Shown here: positions 28,075 to 35,734 of the stretch, in pieces
Numbering within the stretch: position 1 is the first letter of the stretch
Layout of the letters: each line of letters begins with the position of its first letter
Origin: Pseudomonadota bacterium
GTDB taxonomy: Bacteria; Desulfobacterota; Syntrophorhabdia; Syntrophorhabdales; Syntrophorhabdaceae
DNA: 35,939 bases
Reading direction: 5' to 3'
Assembly (NCBI GenBank): GCA_026388275.1
Contig: JAPLKB010000006.1
Span: 1-35,939, forward strand
Notes under the pieces: generated by a model
Seen by the model: the letters and a program-made list of their open reading frames with translations, nothing else
The model's database searches: none
What the model was told of the DNA's origin: nothing
Program-made: the position numbers and the translations under genes

Positions 28075-28251
28075 TCATCTCATGATAATGTTGGTACTGA
28101 AATTATAGGCCTCCTCGTCCAAAAACTCATCATAGCTTATTTCCTTTGCGACCATGCTGCTCCCGCATTCGGGACAAAAAATATTCACGGTTTCTCCGGA
28201 AAGAAACATGAATCCGCATAGATCACATACATATTCATCTGGTATTCTCAA
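28075..28251 (-). CDS. Small zinc-ribbon protein (58 residues)
   Basis: This short ORF has a TTG start at 28251, seven bases after GGAGG. The product begins MRIPDEYVCDLCGFMF and carries two CxxC knuckles (C9/C12 and C26/C29, FCPECGSS) spaced 13 residues apart, a rubredoxin-like or zinc-ribbon fold. The C-terminal half is acidic (DEFLDEEAYNF). It may bind zinc or iron and act as a small regulator or redox protein; no family could be named. It lies upstream of the SDR-had-oah unit on the same strand, behind a perfect promoter and a long structured leader, which suggests regulated expression. Confidence 0.72.
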   Translation of the reverse strand: MRIPDEYVCDLCGFMFLSGETVNIFCPECGSSMVAKEISYDEFLDEEAYNFSTNIIMR

Positions 28252-28388
28252 GTTTGTTCCTCCTCATTTTCCTGCAGCCCTTATTATCCATACACAATAC
28301 ATTGATAGACATTGTGTTCCGTATTTACAGTAATCGCCCGGATGCGTAAAGGGGCTTTTATCAATATTTATATATTCTCTGTATTGCC

Positions 28389-28473
28389 CCTCGGGATTAA
28401 TACCCCGAAGTTTGATTCAAAAAATAAATCTGTTCAAAATTCCTTATCAATACCTCAAGGTTTGCCTCGGGGT
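28389..28473 (-). promoter_or_regulatory. Alternative pairings in the zinc-ribbon leader
   Basis: Read on the minus strand, CTTCGGGGT (complement of 28402-28410) can pair over nine positions with upstream ACCCCGAGG (complement of 28465-28473), or over seven with downstream CCCGAGG (complement of 28389-28395). The two structures exclude each other, as in attenuators and riboswitch expression platforms. Pairing is seen in the sequence; function is inferred. Confidence 0.45.
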
Positions 28474-28526
28474 GATCCATTTCTGATAAAGATATTTTTT
28501 ACCATTTAACATTTATATTTAGATTT

Positions 28527-28555
28527 ATTATATGCATAGCATGGGGGAATGTCAA
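28527..28555 (-). promoter_or_regulatory. Perfect sigma-70-type promoter upstream of the zinc-ribbon leader
   Basis: TTGACA (complement of 28550-28555) and TATAAT (complement of 28527-28532) are exactly 17 bp apart on the minus strand. Transcription would start near 28520, about 270 nt before the zinc-ribbon start codon. Confidence 0.82.
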
Positions 28556-28573
28556 ACTTTTGTTCTCTATCTA

Positions 28574-29236
28574 TCAATGTCTGTTGAAGTACTCTTCCAG
28601 AATTAATTTGAAATTCCTGCTTATTTCTTTTTCTCCTTTGAGTATTTCACCGTGTCCAGGAATTAAGTATTCCACTTTTAGTCTTGACAGGTTTTCAACG
28701 CTATCTGCCAGTGCATCGATATCACCACCTTGAAAATCTGTCCTTCCTACCCCCATGTAGAAGACTGTATCTCCCGAAATCAGTATTTTTTCATCTTCCC
28801 AGTAAAGGCAGACAGAACCTGGTGAATGACCAGGGGTTGGGATAACCTGTAATTTTTTGTCTCCTATTTCGATTGTACCTTCCTTAAGAAATAATTGAAA
28901 AGGTGTTTGTGGCATACGGCAACCTGTTGCAAGAAATAACTCCTTACCGCCGTTATACAAATATTCATACTCTTCCCTGCTGATACCTTTTAATATTTCC
29001 TTGTCGAATAAACTGATGGCCTCAATATGGTCAGGATGGCTATGGGTGCACAATATACATTTAGTATATTCCGATGCTTTACCGTCCATTGTCATGCCTT
29101 CGACGACATGACTGAAAAGGTGTCTGTGTCCAGGATCGATCAATGTAGGTATTTTCCCGTCTATAAAAACGGTATTACAATTGTTTTCCTGATAAGATGT
29201 CCATGGATATACATACAGGTCATCGGTTATTTTCAT
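28574..29236 (-). CDS. MBL-fold metallohydrolase
   Basis: This is a 220-residue metallo-beta-lactamase-fold protein of the glyoxalase-II-like group. The metal-site motif is CTHSHPDHIE (THxHxDH pattern, about residues 63-72), followed by TPGHSPGSVCLYW, LISGDTVF and IPGHGE. All core ligands appear present, so hydrolase activity on a thioester or similar substrate is likely; the substrate is unknown. It overlaps the upstream PP-loop gene by 4 bp (ATGA), so the two are translationally coupled, and a thiolation-related role is possible by association. Confidence 0.85.
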   Translation of the reverse strand: MKITDDLYVYPWTSYQENNCNTVFIDGKIPTLIDPGHRHLFSHVVEGMTMDGKASEYTKCILCTHSHPDHIEAISLFDKEILKGISREEYEYLYNGGKELFLATGCRMPQTPFQLFLKEGTIEIGDKKLQVIPTPGHSPGSVCLYWEDEKILISGDTVFYMGVGRTDFQGGDIDALADSVENLSRLKVEYLIPGHGEILKGEKEISRNFKLILEEYFNRH

Positions 29237-30240
29237 TGTGCCTCCTGTGGAACCCCAGCCAGTAAACTTTCAGGTGTGATATCGAGCTTTTCCACAGCGT
29301 GTCTGTTTAATGTGCCGTTGTTTGATTCAATTGAAATAACCGGGGATTCGTTCTTTCCGTAATAACCTATAATATTTGCTGTTAAGGTTATAGTCTCATC
29401 GTCGAAAGCACCTTGCAATATAGCATTGGGCCCCCTGAACCCAATCGGCTGAAACAATACATAAGGCGCTGCCCAAAGAGACATAAGTTTATCATTTTCA
29501 ATTTCATTTCTGCCGACAATGAGCTTAGTATCAGCCCGCAGCCTGAAGTGTCTGCCAATGCTCAGTAATTCTAAATCTTTCAAAGTCGATACCTTATCAT
29601 GTTCAAAAAGATCCTTGAGCTTCTTTGCAAAAATAGGGTCGGTAAGAAGACAGCCTCCACCGGGGGAACCAAACTCTTTGAGGTTATATTTCTCGGCAAG
29701 GCGGTATTGTGGTGTCCTTGATCTGCCTGTAAAATCCAGTAGTTTTCCCCTGTCTAATATTCCTTCCTGTTCAGGTATTGATGGTAAAAAATGCATTGCC
29801 GAGAGGGGTCTGACTATCAGGCCTTCAAGTCCGCTGGCTTTTTCAATGATCTGTATAGTATCCCTTCTTTGTGACATCGGTCTTTGTCCAAGAACTTCCC
29901 CTGTCACAACAAAACCTGCCTGCTCTTCAGCCATAATTTCCTTTGTCTTCTGCAGCATAAATATTCTGCAATCAATACAAGGGTTTATGTTTTTACCGTA
30001 GCCATATTTTGGCGATCTGACAATATCAATGTACTCAGGTCCTTTATGTTTCAGTATTAAACCTATGCCAAGCTCGCTTACTGTCCTGACAGCTTGCAGG
30101 CCCCGCTCTTTTTCTTTTCTGCTGCTGAAGGGTGATGTAAAATGGAGGGCTATAACTTCTATACCCTGGTCCATGATAACCCTGGTTGCAAGAACGCTGT
30201 CCAGGCCGCCTGATAATAGTGAAATAGCTTTTCTGTTCAT
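29233..30240 (-). CDS. PP-loop ATPase, tRNA thiouridylase-like (ThiI/MnmA-related)
   Basis: This 335-residue protein begins with a PP-loop pyrophosphatase motif SGGLDS (10-15), followed by NPCIDCRIFML with CxxC (C88, C91) and GSPGGGCLLTDP with C197. Such cysteines serve as persulfide or metal-cluster ligands in tRNA-thiolating enzymes. Proteins of this type are often labelled tRNA thiouridylases; the C-terminal ~100 residues look like an added domain of the NFACT-R/DUF814 sort (tentative). It probably adenylates a substrate for sulfur insertion. It lies downstream of cysK and DUF39, which fits sulfur trafficking, and is coupled to the MBL gene. Confidence 0.75.
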   Translation of the reverse strand: MNRKAISLLSGGLDSVLATRVIMDQGIEVIALHFTSPFSSRKEKERGLQAVRTVSELGIGLILKHKGPEYIDIVRSPKYGYGKNINPCIDCRIFMLQKTKEIMAEEQAGFVVTGEVLGQRPMSQRRDTIQIIEKASGLEGLIVRPLSAMHFLPSIPEQEGILDRGKLLDFTGRSRTPQYRLAEKYNLKEFGSPGGGCLLTDPIFAKKLKDLFEHDKVSTLKDLELLSIGRHFRLRADTKLIVGRNEIENDKLMSLWAAPYVLFQPIGFRGPNAILQGAFDDETITLTANIIGYYGKNESPVISIESNNGTLNRHAVEKLDITPESLLAGVPQEAQ

Positions 30241-30317
30241 AATTGTTTTTGCAGATAGCTTTATAGACTCTTGCTTATAGCTGAAGTTTGATATTGGCTA
30301 CAGGCTACAAGATGGAA

Positions 30318-30338
30318 ACAGAGTTTTTCTCACTCTGT
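30318..30338 (-). terminator. Hairpin between DUF39 and the PP-loop gene
   Basis: ACAGAGT (30318-30324) and ACTCTGT (30332-30338) form a perfect 7-bp stem in the 107-bp gap. Only a short T-run follows on the minus strand, so it is at best a weak terminator or a processing site. Confidence 0.3.
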
Positions 30339-30347
30339 GCTGTTTAT

Positions 30348-31574
30348 TCATTCTAAGCTGTCTGTTGTAAATACCTCCGGGATTCTTTCTTCAAGTGTAT
30401 TCATTTTTATACCGGACTCGACACCGGGGAGAGGTGCAACCGGATTTGTAAGGAGGAATTTGCCGGAGTCTATCCAATCCTTTAATATCACTGATATTTC
30501 CCTTGCTTTTGAATAGCTTGAAATAGGAAATGTCGGTACTTCGTTACCGTTAATGGATATCTTGCCGGATTTCAGTTGGGCATAATTTACCTCACAGATG
30601 CTTTTAGGTATCCTGTTAGGATAATCATTGCCGTAGTCAACAACCTGTGCCCAGAAATCTTCATCGCTTCTGGACGTAAAATAGGCCATCTCTTCGTCAA
30701 GTATAGGTATAGGAATCCCCAGACCGATAAACATGGTTGCTCCGTAACCGACAAAGCTTGCACCTTTCAGAAAGTCGCTGTTCATTTGTTTTGCATCCCC
30801 TATGGTCGCCAGTGTTCCGGCGCCTGCTCTGGGAAGCCCGTCGGGGCTTCTTAGCGCATCAGGGTTGTGCTGTGTTCCGTTCCATGCTACGTATCCAATG
30901 CCGCCGCCCAAAAATATCCTCGTACCGATGCCGATGGTTCTGTACTTCGGGTCTTTCAGGAGCGGGGAAAGCTGGCCTGCACTGCAGTAATTTGCGCTGT
31001 GCATTTTCGGTTTTAATATCCCCATGTATGTATAAATAATCTTTTTAGTGAGGTTAACGGCAACGTTGTAATTCTGATAAGCGTTCCTTGGATTATAAAG
31101 GTATGCCTCATTTACATTATCTTTATTTATATATGTTTCGATCTTTTTGTTGGGATAACAATCTGTCCCGTAGGCTGTTGCCATAAGTCGTATATCCTTT
31201 CCACTGACAAAGTCCTCAATCACATGGCCACCGCCATATTTGAACGCACCGGGATAGACCATATTTCTCGGATCATCGTCTGGCATTGCAGTGGCGCCGA
31301 TATAAACATCAACTGCTGCAATTCCGCAGTAAGCGGGTACGTCGTTGAGGAGGCATTTTCCTCCGCCTATCTTTATCCTTGGTTTTGTATGGCCTACATT
31401 TATAAACATGCCGCTGCTGCACATGGGTCCGAACGTACCGGTTGTTACAACGTCTACATACCCGGCTGCTTTTTTTGTGCCCTTTTCTTTTGTAATCTCT
31501 ATCATTTCTTCGGCAGTTACAACAACAACCTTGCCGTTCTTGATTTTTTCATTAATTTCATCAATCGTTTTCAA
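30348..31574 (-). CDS. DUF39 homocysteine biosynthesis protein (aspartate-semialdehyde sulfurtransferase-like)
   Basis: This 408-residue protein begins MKTIDEINEKIKNGKVVVVT and contains TGTFGPMCSSGMFINVGHTK (about residues 46-65), GGGKCLLNDVPAYCG, and ANYCSAGQLSPLL. This is the DUF39/COG1900 type, which in methanogens and several anaerobes puts sulfide onto aspartate semialdehyde to make homocysteine. Cysteines in the CSSG and YCSAG blocks are candidates for persulfide carriers. No CBS pair is visible, unlike the longer archaeal form. A TTG start at 31574 follows GGGGAGG. It is 19 bp after cysK, so the two are one operon. Confidence 0.85.
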   Translation of the reverse strand: MKTIDEINEKIKNGKVVVVTAEEMIEITKEKGTKKAAGYVDVVTTGTFGPMCSSGMFINVGHTKPRIKIGGGKCLLNDVPAYCGIAAVDVYIGATAMPDDDPRNMVYPGAFKYGGGHVIEDFVSGKDIRLMATAYGTDCYPNKKIETYINKDNVNEAYLYNPRNAYQNYNVAVNLTKKIIYTYMGILKPKMHSANYCSAGQLSPLLKDPKYRTIGIGTRIFLGGGIGYVAWNGTQHNPDALRSPDGLPRAGAGTLATIGDAKQMNSDFLKGASFVGYGATMFIGLGIPIPILDEEMAYFTSRSDEDFWAQVVDYGNDYPNRIPKSICEVNYAQLKSGKISINGNEVPTFPISSYSKAREISVILKDWIDSGKFLLTNPVAPLPGVESGIKMNTLEERIPEVFTTDSLE

Positions 31575-31593
31575 TATTGCCTCCCCTGCCCTC

Positions 31594-32526
31594 TTATTTC
31601 ATGGAGGAATTAAATAATTCCGTTGAAAGGTACCTGTCGCCGAGATCAGGCATGATAACTACAATCAAACTTCCCTTAAACTCCTTCTTTTTTGCGATGT
31701 TGATCGCTGCCCACATCGCCGCACCGGAAGATATGCCGCAGAATATCCCCTCTTCTTTCGCAAGCCTTCGCGAGGTATCAAAAGCATTATCATTGGAAAC
31801 TTTTACAATCCTGTCGATGATGCTTCTGTCTAAGATTTCGGGAATGAAACCGGCGCCGATACCCTGTATTTTATGCGGTCCTGGCTGGCCTCCTGACAGC
31901 ACAGGAGATGCTTCAGGTTCAACCGCCACTACTTTAAAAGAAGGTTTTCTTTTCTTCAAGGTTGTACCGATACCGGTAATGGTCCCGCCTGTTCCGACAC
32001 CTGCGACTAATGCATCTGCCATGCCTTCCGTGTCACGCCATATTTCTTCGGCTGTCGTTCTTATATGTATTTCAGGGTTTGCAGGGTTTTTAAATTGCTG
32101 GAGTATAATAGCCTTTGGATTTTCCTTTATTATTTCTTCGGCCTTGTCTATTGCACCTCTCATGCCGAGTACGCCCGGTGTTAAAACAAGTTCAGCGCCA
32201 AATGCCTTCAGCATACTGCGTCTTTCCATACTCATCGTCTCTGGCATTGTAAGGATAAGCCTGTATCCTTTAACAGCGCATACAAAGGCAAGGGCAATGC
32301 CGGTATTGCCACTGGTAGGTTCAACAATGGTTGTATCGCCGTTCAAAATACCGGCCTTCTCAGCAGCCTCTACCATGTTTATCCCGATCCTGTCTTTTAC
32401 ACTTCCGCAGGGGTTGAAAAATTCAAGTTTTGCAACTATCTCTGCATTAAGCCCCTTCGCAAGCCTGTTAATCCTTACGAGTGGTGTGTTCCCGATAAGC
32501 TTGGTTATATCCTCGGCTATTCTCAT
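31594..32526 (-). CDS. cysK: Cysteine synthase (O-acetylserine sulfhydrylase)
   Basis: This 310-residue PLP enzyme makes cysteine from O-acetylserine and sulfide. The PLP lysine lies in CGSVKDRIG (Lys44), the substrate loop is TSGNTGIAL, the phosphate-binding loop is [10 protein letters not shown], and GISSGAA closes the site. The length is typical of CysK. Two ATGs are adjacent; the second (32526) is five bases after AGGA and is preferred over 32529. It heads the cysK-DUF39 operon, making both cysteine and homocysteine from sulfide. Confidence 0.95.
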   Translation of the reverse strand: MRIAEDITKLIGNTPLVRINRLAKGLNAEIVAKLEFFNPCGSVKDRIGINMVEAAEKAGILNGDTTIVEPTSGNTGIALAFVCAVKGYRLILTMPETMSMERRSMLKAFGAELVLTPGVLGMRGAIDKAEEIIKENPKAIILQQFKNPANPEIHIRTTAEEIWRDTEGMADALVAGVGTGGTITGIGTTLKKRKPSFKVVAVEPEASPVLSGGQPGPHKIQGIGAGFIPEILDRSIIDRIVKVSNDNAFDTSRRLAKEEGIFCGISSGAAMWAAINIAKKKEFKGSLIVVIMPDLGDRYLSTELFNSSMK

Positions 32527-32529
32527 CAT

Positions 32530-33172
32530 ATTCCTGACTAGGAAAATTATACACTAATTTCGTTATAATTATAAGAGCTTTTTAAAGACCGGCAGGTATA
32601 AACTTGATTACTCTGTTTTTAAAAATTCACCGTCGTTTCTTGGGCTATTAAAAATTGCTTGCCAGTGCTATCAATTTGTGCTGTCACAGGTCGCAAGCCA
32701 CTGAAAGCGGCTTCCGCGGCAAGATGGTGCTTCATGTTTCTCCTGAAGTCCATGCAAGGGCTCTTGCCACAGCAAAAACCGCATGAAAAAGCCTGAATCA
32801 ATGGGCCGAAGAGATCCTGGACAAAGCTGCCCATGTTTGAAAAGGAGGGTGGAATGGTATGGAGAACTTCCAGCAACACATGCTGCGCGGTTTTGGCCTG
32901 CAAGCAAAACTTCACGGTTTTACCTTGTATACAGCAATGCCTCCTGTAATGCATGCTGTGCGGTTTTAGCCTTAAATGCACCACTTCTTCATGAAATCCA
33001 TGTTTTGCAGTTTTGGCCAGAGGTGCTGCTTTCTTCCTGTAATCGAGTCTCCGCCATATCCCTTCAATATACAACATTACAATTGGCATTCAATAATTCT
33101 TTAATCGGGTTTCTAATCACAAAATCAGCACTTCAAATTAATAGATTGCTTTTATTGTGTTATTTATGTCAT
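32530..33172. other. Gene-free spacer with degenerate repeats
   Basis: This 643-bp spacer contains ORFs on both strands that I reject as coding. Near cysK a TATAAT box on the minus strand (complement of 32546-32551) may be the cysK -10 element, though no good -35 is seen. GCTTGC and GCAAGC (near 32655 and 32692) can form a stem. The middle is filled by a family of ~47-bp imperfect repeats. No RNA gene was recognised. Confidence 0.5.
32740..33018 (-). repeat. Cluster of imperfect ~47-bp repeats
   Basis: On the minus strand the unit begins GGCYAAAACYGCAMARCATG. Units start at 33018, 32971, 32924 (degenerate) and 32898, the first three exactly 47 bp apart. The first two agree at roughly three quarters of positions over 48 bp. 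Another related piece in the same orientation lies near 32740-32768. Since 47 is not a multiple of three, the repeats are not a protein repeat. Confidence 0.6.
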
Positions 33173-34519
33173 ATGACATTTATGAGTGGAATAAAAATTA
33201 TCGGGATCTTCCTTCTGATACTTACGACCATTTCACCCAAATCCGCTCTTGCCGACTGGAAAATTTACTACACGGGCATAATAGGACAACAATCTGGATA
33301 TCATGGGAGAGGGAGTTTTGCTACTCAATCACAATGTGAACAATATCGTATGACTATGCCTGGGGGTAGTATGTCCTATTGCGGTGGATTTGACACCCCA
33401 ACACCGAGTAGCCCCAGCGGGGACGATGGCACTGCGGCGCGTGAGCAGGAAAAGCAGCGGCAGCTCCAACTGCAAAGAGAGCAGCAAGAAAGAGAACTGG
33501 AACTTGCGAGACAGAAGAAGTTTGCTGAGGAAAAGGACAAACTTCTGGGGTCTTTCAAGGGGAACAGTACGGGTACACTTGGATTGAAGACTGGTACGGG
33601 GTCGGTTTCTGGTTGCATCGAGAAGGGCCTGACATGTGTTTTAAACGGCACGCCTTGCTGTGCGCCTTATAGTTGCAGCGGGAAATTTCCTAATACATAC
33701 TGTGGGTCTCTCAATGGGACTGACACGCTTGGATTGAAGACTGGCACGGGGTCGGTTGATCCAAAGGTTCTACAGGAGCAAAACGAGTTTGAGAAGATGA
33801 ATGCCGAATGGATGGAGAAACAGAAACAGCTTATTGAACAGAGACTCAGGGAGCCAAACAAGTATGCGGCGGCGATTACTAAATCGCTCAAGACGAATGC
33901 GCCGGCGATTACTAAATCGCTCAAGACGAATGCGCCGCCACTACCATGGAAGACATTTAATGAACTACAGGCCGGTGACGTGCTGCTCATGGAGGGAGAG
34001 AAGGCCTCTAAAGGAATCGTTTATGCAGACAACAAATTATCCGGGGGCAATCCATCTAATGCATCGCATACGGTCGTCTATCTCAAAGAGGTTAGGGGCA
34101 AAAAACTTTTCCTGGATAATCAACCCAATGTAGGACCGCGTATTATTTCTGAAGAAGAATTCAAAGGGTTGTATGGTAACCGTGGGGCTGATGTGGCCAA
34201 ACTAGCACAGCCACTGAACAAAAAGGAAGGGCAGGCTCTTTTCTCAGCGGCAGTGGCGATGGCCCAAAAGAACAATCAGAAACTCATCAATAAAGATACC
34301 TGGTTCGGTAAATACCTGTTAAATGATACGAACTACGGTCCAGGGGGCAAAGATGATGTGGTTTGCTCTGAAACCGACTGGGCAGTAATCAATGCTGCCG
34401 GCCGCACGATTCCATTTTCTGATAATAAACTAAAGTTATTCTTAGGTCTTAATTTTACTCCTTCAGACTTTTACAACTCGCCATACTTCCTGGTCACCCC
34501 CCTGGTAATGCCAAAATAA
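33173..34519 (+). CDS. Secreted protein with knottin-like module and permuted NlpC/P60-like domain
   Basis: The 448-residue product starts at ATG 33173 (or 33182); the longer open frame upstream is repeat DNA. It has a signal peptide (about 1-27, ending KSALA-DWK), an N-terminal segment, a charged Q/E/R-rich helix (about 88-125) and a six-cysteine module. That module (C148, C155, C162, C163, C168, C177) fits the C-x6-C-x6-CC-x4-C-x8-C knottin spacing and is flanked by two copies of TLGLKTGTGSV (135-145, 185-195). Next come tandem AITKSLKTNAP repeats. The C-terminal domain has AGDVLL, SHTVVYL (His299) and VVCSETDW (Cys398), the His-before-Cys order of permuted NlpC/P60 (YiiX-like) proteins. 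The fold assignments are inference. No clear ribosome binding site is seen. Confidence 0.72.
   Translation: MTFMSGIKIIGIFLLILTTISPKSALADWKIYYTGIIGQQSGYHGRGSFATQSQCEQYRMTMPGGSMSYCGGFDTPTPSSPSGDDGTAAREQEKQRQLQLQREQQERELELARQKKFAEEKDKLLGSFKGNSTGTLGLKTGTGSVSGCIEKGLTCVLNGTPCCAPYSCSGKFPNTYCGSLNGTDTLGLKTGTGSVDPKVLQEQNEFEKMNAEWMEKQKQLIEQRLREPNKYAAAITKSLKTNAPAITKSLKTNAPPLPWKTFNELQAGDVLLMEGEKASKGIVYADNKLSGGNPSNASHTVVYLKEVRGKKLFLDNQPNVGPRIISEEEFKGLYGNRGADVAKLAQPLNKKEGQALFSAAVAMAQKNNQKLINKDTWFGKYLLNDTNYGPGGKDDVVCSETDWAVINAAGRTIPFSDNKLKLFLGLNFTPSDFYNSPYFLVTPLVMPK
33575..33757 (+). repeat. Direct repeats bracketing the six-cysteine module
   Basis: A 33-bp stretch encoding TLGLKTGTGSV is present at 33575-33607 and again at 33725-33757, with two base differences. 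The copies lie 150 bp apart and enclose the cysteine module, as if the module had been duplicated or inserted together with one copy. Confidence 0.85.
33871..33936 (+). repeat. Perfect 33-bp tandem duplication
   Basis: The 33-bp unit at 33871-33903 is repeated without change at 33904-33936, giving AITKSLKTNAP twice. Perfect identity implies a recent slippage or duplication, and the copy number may vary between strains. Confidence 0.92.
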
Positions 34520-34598
34520 TCAATTCTGTTAATGGGGGGAAGTGTGCTTTTTAGATAATCGCAAATCTTGTAATTAGTAAAGGAAGGGAGGATAGAAA

Positions 34599-35660
34599 AT
34601 GTATAGAAAACAAATCGGGTGTTTGATCGGTGTGTTGATATTATTAGCTTGGTGTTCTGTAACACTTGCAGATACCGTGCCCGAGGAGGCACAACGTTAC
34701 ATGGCGCGTGGGATGGCCGCGGTTGAGATGGCCAAGACGCCGAATGACTACAAACGTGCTGTCAACGAGTTTGAACAGGCAGCGAAACTCGCGCCGAACT
34801 GGCCGGACATTTACTTCAACCTGGGCTCTATCCAGGCCAAGGCCGGAAACTACGGTGAGGCCATGCGGCACTACAAACGCTATCTCGAACTCGCCCCCAA
34901 TGCCCCCGATGCAGCGAAGGTCCGTGAGGAGATCTACAAGCTGGAGTATCGGGCAGAGGAGGAGGTAAGGGTGAGAAATCGTTTCATCGCGCATAGCAAT
35001 GAGACAGTTCTGGACACGCGGACGGATCTGATGTGGGCGGCAAAGGACAATGGAGCGAATATTGATTGGAAAGGTGCCAAGTCCTATTGTGAGAATTACC
35101 GCGGGGGTGGTTATTCGGACTGGCGGATGCCGACGCTGGATGAGCTGGGGGGGTTGTATGATGCCGGTAAAAGTTATAAATCTGATTGCGGTTATTCTGA
35201 TCTCAGTTATGATGTCCATTTAACGGAAGTAATTCGCCTTACTTGTACTTTGGTTTGGACTTCAGAAACACGCGGTTCCGATGCTGAAATTGTCAGTTTC
35301 CTGTATGGCAGGCATACACTGAAAAACCAGCGCGATCCCTCGGCCATGCGGGCGCTCCCAGTGCGGTCCGGCCAGAGTATTCTGGATTCCGAAAAGGCTC
35401 GCATTGCAGCTGCATACAAAACAGGTGCATACGAAGGAGTTCGCACCTATGAAAATGGCGATAAATACGAAGGTGAATTTACTAATTGGAAGTTAAACGG
35501 CAAAGGAACTTATACCTATGCAAATGGCGATAAATACATAGGTGAATTTGTTGATGGCAAATTCACAGGTAAAGGAACTTTCACTTGTAGCAATGGCAAG
35601 CAGTTCACAGGGAATTTGGAAAATAAAGTGCCGCTTGAATTTACTATGAGATGTAACTGA
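34599..35660 (+). CDS. Secreted TPR - DUF1566 - MORN repeat protein
   Basis: This 353-residue protein has a signal peptide (1-24, SVTLA-DT) and TPR-like helices (about 28-115, FEQAAKLAPNWPDIYFNLGS). A DUF1566/Lcl-type domain follows (about 135-258: VLDTRTDLMWAAKDNG, GGGYSDWRMPTLDEL, LVWTSE), then MORN repeats at the end (about 279-340: YENGDKYEGEF, YANGDKYIGEF, GKGTF). DUF1566 domains are common in exported deltaproteobacterial proteins of unknown function, and MORN repeats usually bind membranes or partners. AAGGAAGGGAGG precedes ATG 34599. It follows the knottin protein by 79 bp on the same strand and may be cotranscribed. Confidence 0.82.
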   Translation: MYRKQIGCLIGVLILLAWCSVTLADTVPEEAQRYMARGMAAVEMAKTPNDYKRAVNEFEQAAKLAPNWPDIYFNLGSIQAKAGNYGEAMRHYKRYLELAPNAPDAAKVREEIYKLEYRAEEEVRVRNRFIAHSNETVLDTRTDLMWAAKDNGANIDWKGAKSYCENYRGGGYSDWRMPTLDELGGLYDAGKSYKSDCGYSDLSYDVHLTEVIRLTCTLVWTSETRGSDAEIVSFLYGRHTLKNQRDPSAMRALPVRSGQSILDSEKARIAAAYKTGAYEGVRTYENGDKYEGEFTNWKLNGKGTYTYANGDKYIGEFVDGKFTGKGTFTCSNGKQFTGNLENKVPLEFTMRCN

Positions 35661-35734
35661 TTTTGGGTAAGAGGTATTCTTGCTCTCAAAAAAAGTAAAA
35701 AAGTTAACTGGACTCTATCAGGATAAAAATAAAT

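Larger units (their letters stand above)
28252..28573 (-). other. Long leader region upstream of the zinc-ribbon gene
   Basis: This 322-bp stretch has no complete conventional gene. On the minus strand it holds a perfect promoter (28527-28555), then GC-rich complementary words in an AT-rich background, a possible 27-codon ORF starting MDHPEANLEVLIRNFEQ, and a ~45-codon open frame without a standard start that ends HPGDYCKYGTQCLSMYC plus a short tail (stop near 28265). These may be leader peptides, a decayed small gene, or a noncoding RNA. Confidence 0.45.

Noticed and set aside
31577-32557. Plus-strand ORF of 326 codons
   Set aside because: It is the antisense shadow of cysK, which has all PLP-enzyme motifs and a good ribosome binding site.
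32619-33089. Minus-strand ORF of 156 codons
   Set aside because: It lies in the 47-bp repeat array, whose period is out of frame, and its cysteine/histidine-rich translation looks like repeat DNA. There is no ribosome binding site or recognisable domain.
32783-33172. N-terminal extension of the knottin protein by 130 residues
   Set aside because: The extension runs through the repeat array. A clear signal peptide begins at ATG 33173/33182, which would be buried otherwise.
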